Assembly (NCBI RefSeq): GCF_000711795.1
Contig: NZ_JONH01000022.1
Coordinates: forward strand, 1-41,997
DNA: 41,997 nt
Reading direction: 5' to 3'
DNA from: Vibrio pacinii DSM 19139
Lineage (GTDB): Bacteria > Pseudomonadota > Gammaproteobacteria > Enterobacterales > Vibrionaceae
The translations under genes and the position numbers were made by a program. Positions 1 through 7,579 of this stretch are shown piece after piece (positions within the stretch are counted from its first letter, which is position 1; each line of letters starts with the position of its first letter). The notes beneath the pieces are model-generated. The model searched no databases, was not told the origin of the DNA, and saw only the letters and a program-made list of their open reading frames with translations.

Positions 1-22
1 TGTAGCGTGATTTTTTCATCAT
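1..22 (-). CDS. 5' end of an unidentified gene running off the left edge
   Basis: Only the first seven codons are in the window. They read MMKKSRY leftward from the ATG at 20-22, with a second ATG at 17-19. A good ribosome binding site, GGAGA, lies about 5 bases upstream of the first ATG on the minus strand, which is why a start is called on so little sequence. The lysine-rich beginning would suit a signal peptide, but that is a guess. The gene is 43 bases downstream of the 114-residue ORF on the same strand, so the two may be cotranscribed. Confidence 0.5.
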
Positions 23-65
23 GCGTTCTCCGTTTGTTTCAGTGTAAACGGAAAAACTCTAATAG

Positions 66-410
66 CTAATGACCAGTTTTTTGGGGAGGGTTACAGGGGT
101 TCCGATGCTCTTCACCAGGGAAAAACTCTGCATCCCAACTCATCCCCAAATCTGTATCTGTCATGGCTCGAGTCATTATTTTTGTGTCCAGTCCTACAGC
201 GTGGTTTGATGCACTGGCTTTCAACTTGTACTGTAAAGGAATGGTAAAGTTACTTAGGTCTCCAGGGCCTGTCTTATCTAATGTCATATATGCAGAGGAA
301 TTCGCGAAAACCTCCTTTCCGGCCGCTTTTTCTGGTTCACTTAGGAACAACCAAAATTTACGAGATTTAGACTGTTCATTTACGATATTGATCTTGTATT
401 CTGTAGTCAT
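66..410 (-). CDS. Hypothetical protein, 114 residues
   Basis: I do not recognise this family. The protein has no signal peptide and no membrane segment. It is rich in polar and beta-forming residues and ends in a Pro/Asn/His-rich tail (EEHRNPCNPPQKTGH) with a single cysteine, so it is probably a small soluble protein. The ATG at 408-410 has an AAGG motif about 8 bases upstream, which supports translation. A following leftward gene starts 43 bases downstream with a strong ribosome binding site, so the two may form an operon. Upstream lie a perfect 17-base palindrome (502-518) and an eroded leftward reading frame (620-960). Base composition resembles the neighbourhood. That it is a real gene is likely but not certain; its function is unknown. 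Confidence 0.6.
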   Translation of the reverse strand: MTTEYKINIVNEQSKSRKFWLFLSEPEKAAGKEVFANSSAYMTLDKTGPGDLSNFTIPLQYKLKASASNHAVGLDTKIMTRAMTDTDLGMSWDAEFFPGEEHRNPCNPPQKTGH

Positions 411-619
411 GTTTTAAGCCTTATATTTAACTAATAATATTTAATTTATCAGTATAACTATCTAACTGACCGGTTCAGTGTAGAAGCAATCACTACATGC
501 ACAATATGAATCATATTGCATTTATCATATATTAAGCATGACTCACACAAGCCATGAATCCAAAGAGACTTCTCAAATTTTATTTGTGATAACAAAGGCA
601 CATTTAGAACTTTTCAATG
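411..619. other. AT-rich intergenic region with a 17-base palindrome
   Basis: No gene is seen here. The region upstream of the 114-residue ORF is AT-rich and carries CAATATGA-A-TCATATTG at 502-518, a perfect palindrome with 8-base arms about 90 bases upstream of that ORF's start. It could be a dimeric regulator's operator or simply a chance AT-rich palindrome. Confidence 0.4.
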
Positions 620-960
620 CTAAAAATTCAATCCTATACTACTCACGTCCAAATTCAGCTCTGCCCCCTTCTCGCTCTTAGCTTTGTATACTGTGACAGG
701 CTTATCTGACTTAATTCGGAGTTCTACTTCGGATTTGCTTTTTAAGGTTGACTCGTTAGTGGTTGGTTGGCTTGGTATTGCTTTGGCGTAGTCAGATTTC
801 CTGACTGATAAGCATGGTATTGTGAGCTAGTCGTTTCTCGGCGGTTTTGTCTTTAATGCCATCCAGTTTATTGGCATGGATGGTTAGATTTGTTTTGTCG
901 ATTTACGTTGGCAGAAAGGCGCCCCTAGTATTGCGACATTGAACTCTGAGCTCGCCCGAT
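620..960 (-). pseudogene. Eroded leftward coding remnant of unknown family
   Basis: On the minus strand a protein-like C-terminus ends at the TAG at 620-622 (ending SEKGAELNLDVSSIGLNF). It can be traced upstream for about 60 codons without a credible start. Farther upstream, two other frames carry protein-like stretches, including TIHANKLDGIKDKTAEKR followed by LAHNTMLISQEI, joined to the tail only by a one-base frame change near 800, and another in-frame stop lies near 895. The pattern fits a gene broken by at least one frameshift and one nonsense change. The charged, lysine-rich composition is plausible for a real protein. I do not recognise the family. An alternative is that this is noncoding DNA with chance open frames. 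Confidence 0.35.
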
Positions 961-1008
961 TTAAAGCCATGTTTAGTAAGTTGAAAGAGCTAAAAGAATG
1001 GAAAAGGC

Positions 1009-1035
1009 AAAAAAAGGAGCCGCAAAAAGCGGCTC
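1009..1035 (-). terminator. Intrinsic terminator of guaC
   Basis: The inverted repeat GAGCCGC (1017-1023) / GCGGCTC (1029-1035) has a five-base loop. On the minus strand it is followed by a run of U at 1009-1015 after a short GG-derived CC. It lies 34 bases past the guaC stop and fits as its terminator. Confidence 0.85.
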
Positions 1036-1068
1036 TTAATCATTCGGAATTTACGAAACGTTCTAGTT

Positions 1069-2112
1069 TCACTCTTTACCGAATACGTTGTTCTCTTGCT
1101 CTTGTACACGGATAAAAGTCGTACGCTTAGTTAGCTCTTTAAGCTTTGCTGCGCCTACGTAGGTACACGTTGAGCGGACACCGCCGAGGATGTCAGAGAT
1201 CGTCTCATGAACGCTACCACGGAATGGCAATAGTACGGTTTTTCCTTCAGCTGCGCGGTACTTAGCCACACCACCAGAGTGCTTCGCCATGGCTGACTGA
1301 GAAGACATGCCATAGAACTTCATGAACGTTTGTCCATCCTTTTCGATACGTTCACCGCCCGCTTCTTCGTGGCCAGCAAGCATACCGCCAAGCATAACGA
1401 AATCAGCGCCGCCACCAAATGCTTTAGCTACATCGCCAGCACAAGAACAGCCACCATCACCAATGATCATACCGCCAAGGCCATGCGCTGCATCACCACA
1501 TTCAATGATTGCCGAAAGCTGCGGATAACCGACGCCAGTTTTGACTCGCGTGGTACAAACCGACCCTGGGCCGATACCGACTTTGACGATATCTGCGCCC
1601 GCAAGGATAAGCTCTTCACACATATCCCCTGTCACGACATTGCCCGCTGAAATGACCTTATCAGGGAACGCCGCGCGAACTTTTTCTACATACTCAACAA
1701 GGTGCTCTGAGTAACCGTTAGCAATGTCGATACAGATAAAGATCAGCTCATCACTTAGCGCCATAATATCTTGGGTTTTCTGAAAATCCGCTTCAGACGT
1801 CCCCGTTGAGACCATCACATGCTTTAGCGTCGCGCTGTCGGCCCCTTTAACAAAGTCGGCCCAATCTTCAACGGTATAATGCTTATGCACAGCCGTCATG
1901 ACATCATGCTCTGCAAGTGCTCGCGCCATTTCAAAACTACCGACTGAATCCATATTAGCGGCGATTACGGGGGTCCCTGACCATTGACGCCCGCTATGCT
2001 TGAAGGTAATATCGCGGGTTAATTCAACTTGAGAGCGACTTTTTAACGTTGATCGCTTAGGGCGAAATAGCACGTCTTTGAAGCCTAACTTAAGTTCTTG
2101 TTCGATACGCAT
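1069..2112 (-). CDS. guaC: GMP reductase
   Basis: This enzyme reductively deaminates GMP to IMP with NADPH, returning guanine nucleotides to the adenine branch. It is cytosolic and probably tetrameric. The 347 residues equal the E. coli GuaC length, and the fold is the IMPDH/GMPR TIM barrel. Visible marks are the N-terminal [17 protein letters not shown], the catalytic loop [15 protein letters not shown] with the nucleophile Cys186 and Thr188, and the phosphate-binding [19 protein letters not shown] segment. The start follows GAAAGGA on the minus strand at good spacing. Upstream lie a PurR-like operator (2381-2396) and a leader containing a strong terminator hairpin (2197-2231), so control by purine supply is likely. 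It is followed by its own terminator, so it is probably monocistronic. Identification is firm. Confidence 0.97.
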   Translation of the reverse strand: MRIEQELKLGFKDVLFRPKRSTLKSRSQVELTRDITFKHSGRQWSGTPVIAANMDSVGSFEMARALAEHDVMTAVHKHYTVEDWADFVKGADSATLKHVMVSTGTSEADFQKTQDIMALSDELIFICIDIANGYSEHLVEYVEKVRAAFPDKVISAGNVVTGDMCEELILAGADIVKVGIGPGSVCTTRVKTGVGYPQLSAIIECGDAAHGLGGMIIGDGGCSCAGDVAKAFGGGADFVMLGGMLAGHEEAGGERIEKDGQTFMKFYGMSSQSAMAKHSGGVAKYRAAEGKTVLLPFRGSVHETISDILGGVRSTCTYVGAAKLKELTKRTTFIRVQEQENNVFGKE

Positions 2113-2162
2113 TAATACAGTTCCTTTCTCGTAAAAATCGGAGTGTCGGTGCGTTTTCAGTC

Positions 2163-2231
2163 AGCGTTGGCAGACGCTTTACTGAGTTTCGGACACAAAA
2201 AAACCGGAGCGTTGGCAGACGCTCCGGTTTT
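2163..2231 (-). promoter_or_regulatory. Putative attenuator in the guaC leader: terminator hairpin plus duplicated hairpin
   Basis: Reading leftward toward guaC, the stem CCGGAGCGT/ACGCTCCGG (2204-2212 and 2219-2227) is followed by seven U (complement of A2197-2203), a textbook intrinsic terminator about 85 bases before the guaC start codon. A second copy of its core follows at 2163-2178, and the 16-base AGCGTTGGCAGACGCT occurs identically at 2163-2178 and 2208-2223. Because the arms are interchangeable, alternative pairings are possible. It could be an attenuator of guaC or the 3' end of a separate short leftward transcript. Confidence 0.6.
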
Positions 2232-2380
2232 CAGCATTATAGGTCGCAATTTAATTCTCGCAAGACTGATATTCCTCATTTTTTTATGCTACAGTTCGGT
2301 TAAGTTGCATACCTACACAACGCCCCCTTCCTGATTCAATCTCACTAAAAAGATAATAAACAATTACTTACCGTATATTT

Positions 2381-2396
2381 TAGCAAGCGTTTGCGC
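2381..2396. promoter_or_regulatory. PurR-like operator upstream of guaC
   Basis: TAGCAAGCGTTTGCGC matches the PurR consensus palindrome ACGCAAACGTTTGCGT at 12 of 16 positions, including the central CGTTTGC. It lies about 270 bases upstream of the guaC start, beyond the MCP terminator, where a leftward promoter would be expected. PurR with hypoxanthine or guanine represses purine genes in gammaproteobacteria. Binding here is inferred from sequence only. Confidence 0.5.
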
Positions 2397-2517
2397 ACCC
2401 TTTCACGATTTGACTGCTGACGTCTATTTGACCTATTCAATGACTAAAGTGAGTATCTGTGAGCCAAAGCATCACTTAATCATGATTTTTATCGGTTTTT
2501 AAATGAGATAAATAAAC

Positions 2518-2541
2518 AAAAAAGCAGCGATTGACGCTGCT
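2518..2541 (-). terminator. Intrinsic terminator of the chemotaxis receptor gene
   Basis: The stem AGCAGCG (2523-2529) / CGCTGCT (2535-2541) has a five-base loop and is followed on the minus strand by U from A2518-2523. It sits 20 bases after the receptor's stop codon. On the plus strand it also has five U, so it could work both ways. Confidence 0.85.
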
Positions 2542-2561
2542 TTTTATCTAATAAGCTTAGA

Positions 2562-4190
2562 TTACAGCTTAAAGAACGCCAGTTGTGCTTTTTGCTTTTC
2601 AGCCAGAGTCGATAGCTCTTGGCTCGCACTGGCACTTTGGCAAATACCTGATACGTTTTGATTTACCAGTTCTGACATATTAACAACGTTACGGTTAATA
2701 TCTTGCGTCACTTGGGATTGCTGCTCGGCCGCTGTCGCGACCTGCGCATTGGCATCATTAATGTTGGCTACCGATTCAGTAATCCCCAGTAACGCACTAT
2801 TAGTCTGCTCTGCAAGCTGATTGTTCTTAGCTAGAACGTCTAAGCTCACCTGCATACTGTCGTTAGCGCAACCTGACTGTTTTTGCAGATCTTCAATAAT
2901 GGTCTGGATTTCACCTGTCGATTCTTGCGTGCGCGCCGCAAGCATACGCACTTCATCGGCGACAACGGCAAAACCACGCCCCGATTCACCCGCACGCGCG
3001 GCCTCAATAGCGGCGTTCAATGCAAGTAGATTCGTCTGTTCAGAGACACTGCGAATAACTTCAATCACATCACTAATCTGCTCTGATTGCTGTTTTAGAT
3101 TCATCACAACTTGCGCCGCCTCATTCAAGGCATTGCCCATCTGCACACTGGTCTGTTTGCTTTCTTCAAAAATATTCAAACCTGACTGAGCAAGCTGATC
3201 GGCCTCACGAGCAGTTGAATCAGCAATTTGAGCATTATCACTCACGTTATCAGCGGTACTCGATAGCTCGTTCACCGCCGAGGCGACTTGCTCAATTTCA
3301 GCCAACTCTTGCTGCGCGTTAGCTTGGGCTTGCGTCATTACTGCGGCTAACTCGGTTGAGGCCGAGGCCACTTCTTCACTAATTCGGCTCAGTTGTTCAA
3401 CCGTGGTGTGGAGCTGTTGAGCCGTCAGATTGACATCTTGACCCAATTTAGCAATTTCATTTTGCCCCTCAACATTGGCGCGAATAGAGAGATCTCCTTG
3501 TGCCAGCTTACGCATCACTTCTTGCAACGCAAAAATTGGGTTGACGATAAGTCCAGACAAGATCCAAGCCACCATCAAAGAGATAAACAATACCACCAGC
3601 ACCAATATCATCGCGGTCGTTTTAACTTTGGTGTTTTGCGCGTCACTGCGAGCCATGGTATTCGCCGCGTAATCGTTCACTTTAACCGAAAGTGCGTTGA
3701 GCGCTGCGATCATCTCGATACCCGACTGACGATATTGACTGATGAAACGGTTGTATTCCTGATCGGTCACTTGACCAAGATCGCGTCTAGATAATGTTTC
3801 AACCGCTCGATGGGAAAATTGAATGTAGTTTTCAATGACACTGCGCGTTACGCTAACGTCTTGACGAAATTCAGCGTTATTCGCCATAAGATCAAGAGCT
3901 TTATCAATACTGCTTAGCGTTGTTTGCAATTCATCAACGAACTGCTTACGTCTTGATGAGTCATAAATCGCATAAACCGCACTGATTCGTAAAGGATAAA
4001 GCTGATCACCAATTTCAGCTAATGTATCTTTATAGACAATCAACGAGTCGATACTCGCATTTACCGTTTTTTGCTCTTGTTCGAGATTCACTTTGGTTAT
4101 CCACAGGGTGACAAGTAAGGTCAACGTGGTGAATAAGACAGGTAAAAGTACCTGAGTACGTATTGATAAGTTTTTCAGGGAAATATTCAT
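2562..4190 (-). CDS. Methyl-accepting chemotaxis protein, 4-helix-bundle type
   Basis: This is a membrane chemoreceptor that signals to CheA/CheW. Domains are TM1 (about residues 10-32), a roughly 155-residue alpha-helical periplasmic ligand domain of the 4HB type, TM2 (about 190-212), HAMP, and a long cytoplasmic coiled coil. The conserved hairpin tip reads [32 protein letters not shown]. The frame stays open upstream to a TTG at 4257-4259, but the ATG at 4188-4190 is preferred. It gives [17 protein letters not shown], the normal short cytoplasmic lead into TM1, and has GAGAA upstream. The product is then 542 residues. The ligand is unknown. No pentapeptide CheR tether is visible at the C-terminus. 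The gene stands alone between its own terminator and a 360-base gap. Confidence 0.93.
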   Translation of the reverse strand: MNISLKNLSIRTQVLLPVLFTTLTLLVTLWITKVNLEQEQKTVNASIDSLIVYKDTLAEIGDQLYPLRISAVYAIYDSSRRKQFVDELQTTLSSIDKALDLMANNAEFRQDVSVTRSVIENYIQFSHRAVETLSRRDLGQVTDQEYNRFISQYRQSGIEMIAALNALSVKVNDYAANTMARSDAQNTKVKTTAMILVLVVLFISLMVAWILSGLIVNPIFALQEVMRKLAQGDLSIRANVEGQNEIAKLGQDVNLTAQQLHTTVEQLSRISEEVASASTELAAVMTQAQANAQQELAEIEQVASAVNELSSTADNVSDNAQIADSTAREADQLAQSGLNIFEESKQTSVQMGNALNEAAQVVMNLKQQSEQISDVIEVIRSVSEQTNLLALNAAIEAARAGESGRGFAVVADEVRMLAARTQESTGEIQTIIEDLQKQSGCANDSMQVSLDVLAKNNQLAEQTNSALLGITESVANINDANAQVATAAEQQSQVTQDINRNVVNMSELVNQNVSGICQSASASQELSTLAEKQKAQLAFFKL

Positions 4191-4549
4191 TATTTTGTTC
4201 TCATGACGTCGTTGCTGCCGAATTATAATCAACGGCTTTTCTTGGGATAATCGAGTCAAAGAGTGTAAATCTCATTCGACTACTCGCGCTGCAGTGATCG
4301 ATTAAGTTACATAATCCATAGACTGAGTAAGGATACTCAAATCAAACTATGCAATCAATTTATAAAATAGATGCAGAGCACTAAAGTGACTATATACTAA
4401 TCAATCAGTTAGGTATTTCTTGTCTGGAATGCAGAGCACTAATAAAAACAGCGGCAAAGAGCCACAAACTTTAGCTATTATTTGGCTGCTTAATCTCAAT
4501 GAAGGCTGTCAGTAGATGCTATTTAACCTGAGGGGACAAGGGGACTGTG
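4191..4549. repeat. Intergenic region with a 14-base direct repeat
   Basis: No gene is seen between the chemoreceptor and the Lrp-like regulator. ATGCAGAGCACTAA occurs at 4371-4384 and again at 4429-4442, 58 bases apart. The rest is AT-rich and unstructured. The repeat could be a regulator site for the leftward chemoreceptor gene or a small duplication. Confidence 0.45.
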
Positions 4550-4990
4550 TTATCGCTCGTCTTTTGGTGAGTCCATCACGACCATGGTTGTGATCGATTG
4601 CACTTGAGTACACTCACCGAGCACATCAGCATGAAACTTTTTATAACTGGCAAGATCTTTAGTTTCTACCCTCAACAGATACTCATTAGCACCAGTAATG
4701 TTATGACATTCAACTACCTGTTCGACAAAACGAACGTGGTCTTCAAACTCTTGCTGAGACTGCTTTTTGTGACTACACAACCCGATAGAAACATAAGCGA
4801 TAAAACCAACACCTAGCTGTGTATTATCCAATACCGCACGATAACCTTTGATCACCGCGCGCTTTTCTAGCTCTTGCACGCGTCTTAACGTCGCCGAGGG
4901 CGATAACCCAATGCGCTCAGCAAGCTCAACATTCGACACTTTTCCATCGGCTTTAAGCTCGTGCAATATTCTTTCGTCAAACTTATCCAT
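4550..4990 (-). CDS. Lrp/AsnC family transcriptional regulator
   Basis: This DNA-binding regulator usually responds to an amino acid. The 146 residues contain an N-terminal AsnC-type winged helix-turn-helix (about 1-60; DERILHELKADGKVSNVELAERIGLS, then SATLRRVQELE). A C-terminal RAM/ligand-binding domain follows (about 65-140), with the family's GANEYLLRVETKDLASYKKF segment. Length is normal for the family. It is divergent from a LysE-type exporter across 144 bases, the common arrangement in which the Lrp-like protein senses an amino acid and controls its export. The effector is not predictable. The start ATG at 4988-4990 is preceded by AAAGGTTA, a usable ribosome binding site. Confidence 0.92.
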   Translation of the reverse strand: MDKFDERILHELKADGKVSNVELAERIGLSPSATLRRVQELEKRAVIKGYRAVLDNTQLGVGFIAYVSIGLCSHKKQSQQEFEDHVRFVEQVVECHNITGANEYLLRVETKDLASYKKFHADVLGECTQVQSITTMVVMDSPKDER

Positions 4991-5134
4991 AATTAACCTT
5001 TGTTGTGCAAATACGTAAAATCATGCAAATAAAAGCACATAATTGCCCAGCTTTCTACATAAGATAATCATTATTCAGTTATCCGCTATTAGCACGCAAT
5101 ATTATTGCGCTTACTTTGACATTAGGAACATGCC

Positions 5135-5719
5135 ATGGAATTTGAACAGCTCGGTGCTTTGATTGTCTTTGCTTTTGTCTCAACGTTTACCCCCGGACCG
5201 AACAATCTAATGTTAATGACGTCCGGAGCAAACGTGGGGTATCGCCGCACCCTTCCCCACATGTGTGGAATCGCGTTCGGCTTTGCATTTATGGTGCTAC
5301 TGATTGGGCTTGGGTTATCAGCACTGTTTAATACTTATCCAATTGTTCATATGATATTGAAATACCTCAGCTTGGCTTACCTTGCGTATTTGGCGATAAA
5401 AATTGCACTAAGTGGTCAGGCCAAAGATGTCGATAATTTTACACCTATGACGTTTATGGGTGCAGCCAGTTTTCAATGGGTCAATCCTAAAGGTTGGTCA
5501 ATGGCACTCAGCTCTGTGGCCTTGTACAGTAATAGCGGTGGTTGGGTTGAATTGATGATCATTTCTATCACGTTTCTGGTCGTCAACTTCCCATCCGGCA
5601 CCTTTTGGATTTTGGCCGGAAGGGAGTTACAACGGTGGCTGACAACTGCACTGCGTATCAGAAGTTTTAACATCATCATGGCGTTACTGCTGGTTGGCTC
5701 GACACTACCGATGATTTAA
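5135..5719 (+). CDS. LysE/RhtB family amino acid exporter
   Basis: This inner-membrane translocator probably exports an amino acid or a derivative. The protein is 194 residues, slightly short of the usual 200-210, with about five or six hydrophobic segments. The family hallmark TPGPNNLMLMTSGANVGYRR lies near residues 20-40, and a second conserved patch, QWVNPKGWSMALS, near 113-125. The start ATG follows TTAGGAACATGCC, giving a ribosome binding site at correct spacing. It is divergent from the Lrp-like regulator, which likely controls it. The stop is 23 bases before an 11-base inverted repeat that leads into the next gene. The substrate cannot be assigned. Confidence 0.92.
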   Translation: MEFEQLGALIVFAFVSTFTPGPNNLMLMTSGANVGYRRTLPHMCGIAFGFAFMVLLIGLGLSALFNTYPIVHMILKYLSLAYLAYLAIKIALSGQAKDVDNFTPMTFMGAASFQWVNPKGWSMALSSVALYSNSGGWVELMIISITFLVVNFPSGTFWILAGRELQRWLTTALRIRSFNIIMALLLVGSTLPMI

Positions 5720-5742
5720 AGCTTCACTAGTAATCCACCGCT

Positions 5743-5780
5743 AAACAGGTAAAATCACGCTTTGTTGAGTTTACCTGTTT
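5743..5780 (+). promoter_or_regulatory. 11-base inverted repeat ending directly at the next start codon
   Basis: AAACAGGTAAA (5743-5753) and TTTACCTGTTT (5770-5780) are perfect complements separated by 16 bases. The right arm ends immediately before the ATG at 5781. It may act as a weak terminator for the LysE gene, since it ends in UUU, or as a structure limiting ribosome access to the pseudouridine synthase start. Confidence 0.6.
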
Positions 5781-7472
5781 ATGAATGACCAGATGCACCA
5801 TCCAGACCGCTTATTTACCCGTTTTAACACATCGATAGAATCTTATTCACTGCCAGAAAAGTTTACCTATCCGTTTTATTATCAACCACATCCCTTGTGC
5901 GTTGAGGCAGCGAAACAATTGCAAGATTACCTGCGACAACAACAAGAGTGGCAGCATAATTTCGGCCTATCGAATGACGCGTCAGCAAGTGGCAAAATGT
6001 TCGGTGTATTACTGGTTGAAAGCCCCCAAGGTGAAGTAGGCTTTTTGGCTGCATTTTCTGGTAAAGTCGCCGACAAAAACCTATTACCCGGATTCGTTCC
6101 ACCAGTGTTTGACATGCTCACTGAACAAAGTTTTTTTCGCCGCGAGCTAGCCGAGATCACCGAATTGAATCATGAGGTTAACCAGCTAGAAACCAGTCTC
6201 GAATTAGCGCAACTTAAACAGGCGTTAAGTACCCTACAGCAACAATATGCGATTGAGGAGTCTCAACTTCGAGAGCAGATGATCAACGCACGAGCAACAC
6301 GTAAGGCGCAGCGGCAAAAAGCGCAACAGCACATGGCCCCACAAGCCTTTACTGAGTTCAATGTTGAACTCAGTAAGCAAAGCGTGGCCGATAAAAATTC
6401 ACTGAAGTACTTAAAGCTTGAGTGGGAACAAAAAATTGCTCAAATACAACATCAATTCGATACACTCGACACAAAGCTTTCAGCGTTTAAAAATCAGCGC
6501 GCGACGCTTTCCAACCTACTACAAAATAAACTGTTTGATCAGTACCGTTTCTTAAATGCACTTGGCGAGCATCAATCACTGAAAGCCATTTTTGCAAACA
6601 CCAATTCGCCTACCCCTCCAGCAGGCGCTGGTGAATGCGCGGCACCTAAACTGCTTCATTTTGCCTTCAAGCATGGCTTTAAGCCGCTTGCCATCGCTGA
6701 GTTTTGGTGGGGGGCATCACCTAAGTCAGAAATTCGACAACACGGACAGTTTTATCCTTCGTGTAACAGTAAATGTCAGCCAATATTGGGTCATATGCTG
6801 AAAGGGCTTAACGTCGACGATAATCCTTTAGAAGAGAACTGGGCGCAAGACAAAGAGCTCGAGATCATCTACCAAGACGAGGCAATCGTGGTCGTCAACA
6901 AACCTTCTGGGCTGCTTTCTGTTCCGGGCAAGGTGATCAACGACTCGGCCTATACTCGCTTGCAAGCGCGTTACCCAGACGTTGAAGGACCGTTTGTTAT
7001 TCATCGCCTCGATATGGCGACCTCGGGGCTGTTGGTGTTTGCACTCACCAAGCGTGCCAACAAAAGCTTACAACAGCAATTTATGTCTCGCAGTGTTGAA
7101 AAACGTTATGTCGCTCTCCTTGAAGGGACGCTAGAACACAGCGAAGGCGAAATCCATTTGCCGATGCGTGGCGACCCGATTGACAGACCTCGTCAACTGG
7201 TGTGTTTTGAACACGGTAAACCTGCCCAAACTTCGTGGCAGACCATTGAACAGCAACAAAATCGCACCAAACTTTATCTGTATCCCAAAACGGGCCGTAC
7301 CCACCAATTGCGTGTTCACTGCGCGCATCATCTAGGACTGGCGACGCCCATGGTTGGGGATACTTTATATGGTGAAAAAGCCGATCGTTTGCATCTGCAC
7401 GCCGAACGACTAGAACTTTTTCACCCCTACAGTAAAGAGCGAATGACGTTTCAGGTTGCAGCGGAGTTTTAA
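5781..7472 (+). CDS. Large RluA-family RNA pseudouridine synthase
   Basis: It isomerises uridine to pseudouridine in RNA. The target RNA is unknown. The 563 residues are about twice a typical RluA. Residues about 120-270 are long charged helices, probably coiled coil. Residues 280-340 hold PPAGAGECAAPKLL and FYPSCNSKCQPILG, with Cys286, Cys328 and Cys332 that could bind metal. The catalytic RluA domain covers about 365-560, with VVVNKPSGLLSVPG, the active-site IHRLDMATSGLLVF (Asp411) and KTGRTHQLRVHCAHHLG. No S4 domain is visible. The start at 5781 has only a weak upstream purine tract. An in-frame Met at 5793 is an alternative. Marine gammaproteobacteria commonly carry this long form, but its substrate is not established to my knowledge. 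Confidence 0.9.
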   Translation: MNDQMHHPDRLFTRFNTSIESYSLPEKFTYPFYYQPHPLCVEAAKQLQDYLRQQQEWQHNFGLSNDASASGKMFGVLLVESPQGEVGFLAAFSGKVADKNLLPGFVPPVFDMLTEQSFFRRELAEITELNHEVNQLETSLELAQLKQALSTLQQQYAIEESQLREQMINARATRKAQRQKAQQHMAPQAFTEFNVELSKQSVADKNSLKYLKLEWEQKIAQIQHQFDTLDTKLSAFKNQRATLSNLLQNKLFDQYRFLNALGEHQSLKAIFANTNSPTPPAGAGECAAPKLLHFAFKHGFKPLAIAEFWWGASPKSEIRQHGQFYPSCNSKCQPILGHMLKGLNVDDNPLEENWAQDKELEIIYQDEAIVVVNKPSGLLSVPGKVINDSAYTRLQARYPDVEGPFVIHRLDMATSGLLVFALTKRANKSLQQQFMSRSVEKRYVALLEGTLEHSEGEIHLPMRGDPIDRPRQLVCFEHGKPAQTSWQTIEQQQNRTKLYLYPKTGRTHQLRVHCAHHLGLATPMVGDTLYGEKADRLHLHAERLELFHPYSKERMTFQVAAEF

Positions 7473-7539
7473 GTCACGACAAAGAGTGAGTGGATAACGG
7501 TGAGTATGTAAACTTTTTGCTGATAATTTCATCATCATC

Positions 7540-7574
7540 TATCCTTTATGCAATATGCAAGACAAACAAGGATA
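7540..7574 (+). promoter_or_regulatory. Inverted repeat enclosing the ribosome binding site of the solute-binding protein gene
   Basis: TATCCTT (7540-7546) pairs perfectly with AAGGATA (7568-7574). The right arm contains the ribosome binding site AAGGA for the ATG at 7580. The 21-base loop can form a small internal GCA/TGC hairpin. A 7-bp stem is modest, so this may be chance. Confidence 0.4.
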
Positions 7575-7579
7575 GAAAC

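Noticed and set aside
2204..2396. Known purine riboswitch ahead of guaC
   Set aside because: The three-way-junction core sequences of guanine or adenine riboswitches are not present. The region is reported only as a possible attenuator.
4191..4259. TTG start adding 23 residues to the first chemoreceptor
   Set aside because: The added residues do not fit the short cytoplasmic lead of this family, and the ATG at 4190 is better supported.
7490..7579. GTG start extending the solute-binding protein by 30 residues
   Set aside because: It would place a non-signal sequence before a clean signal peptide, while the ATG at 7580 has a proper ribosome binding site.
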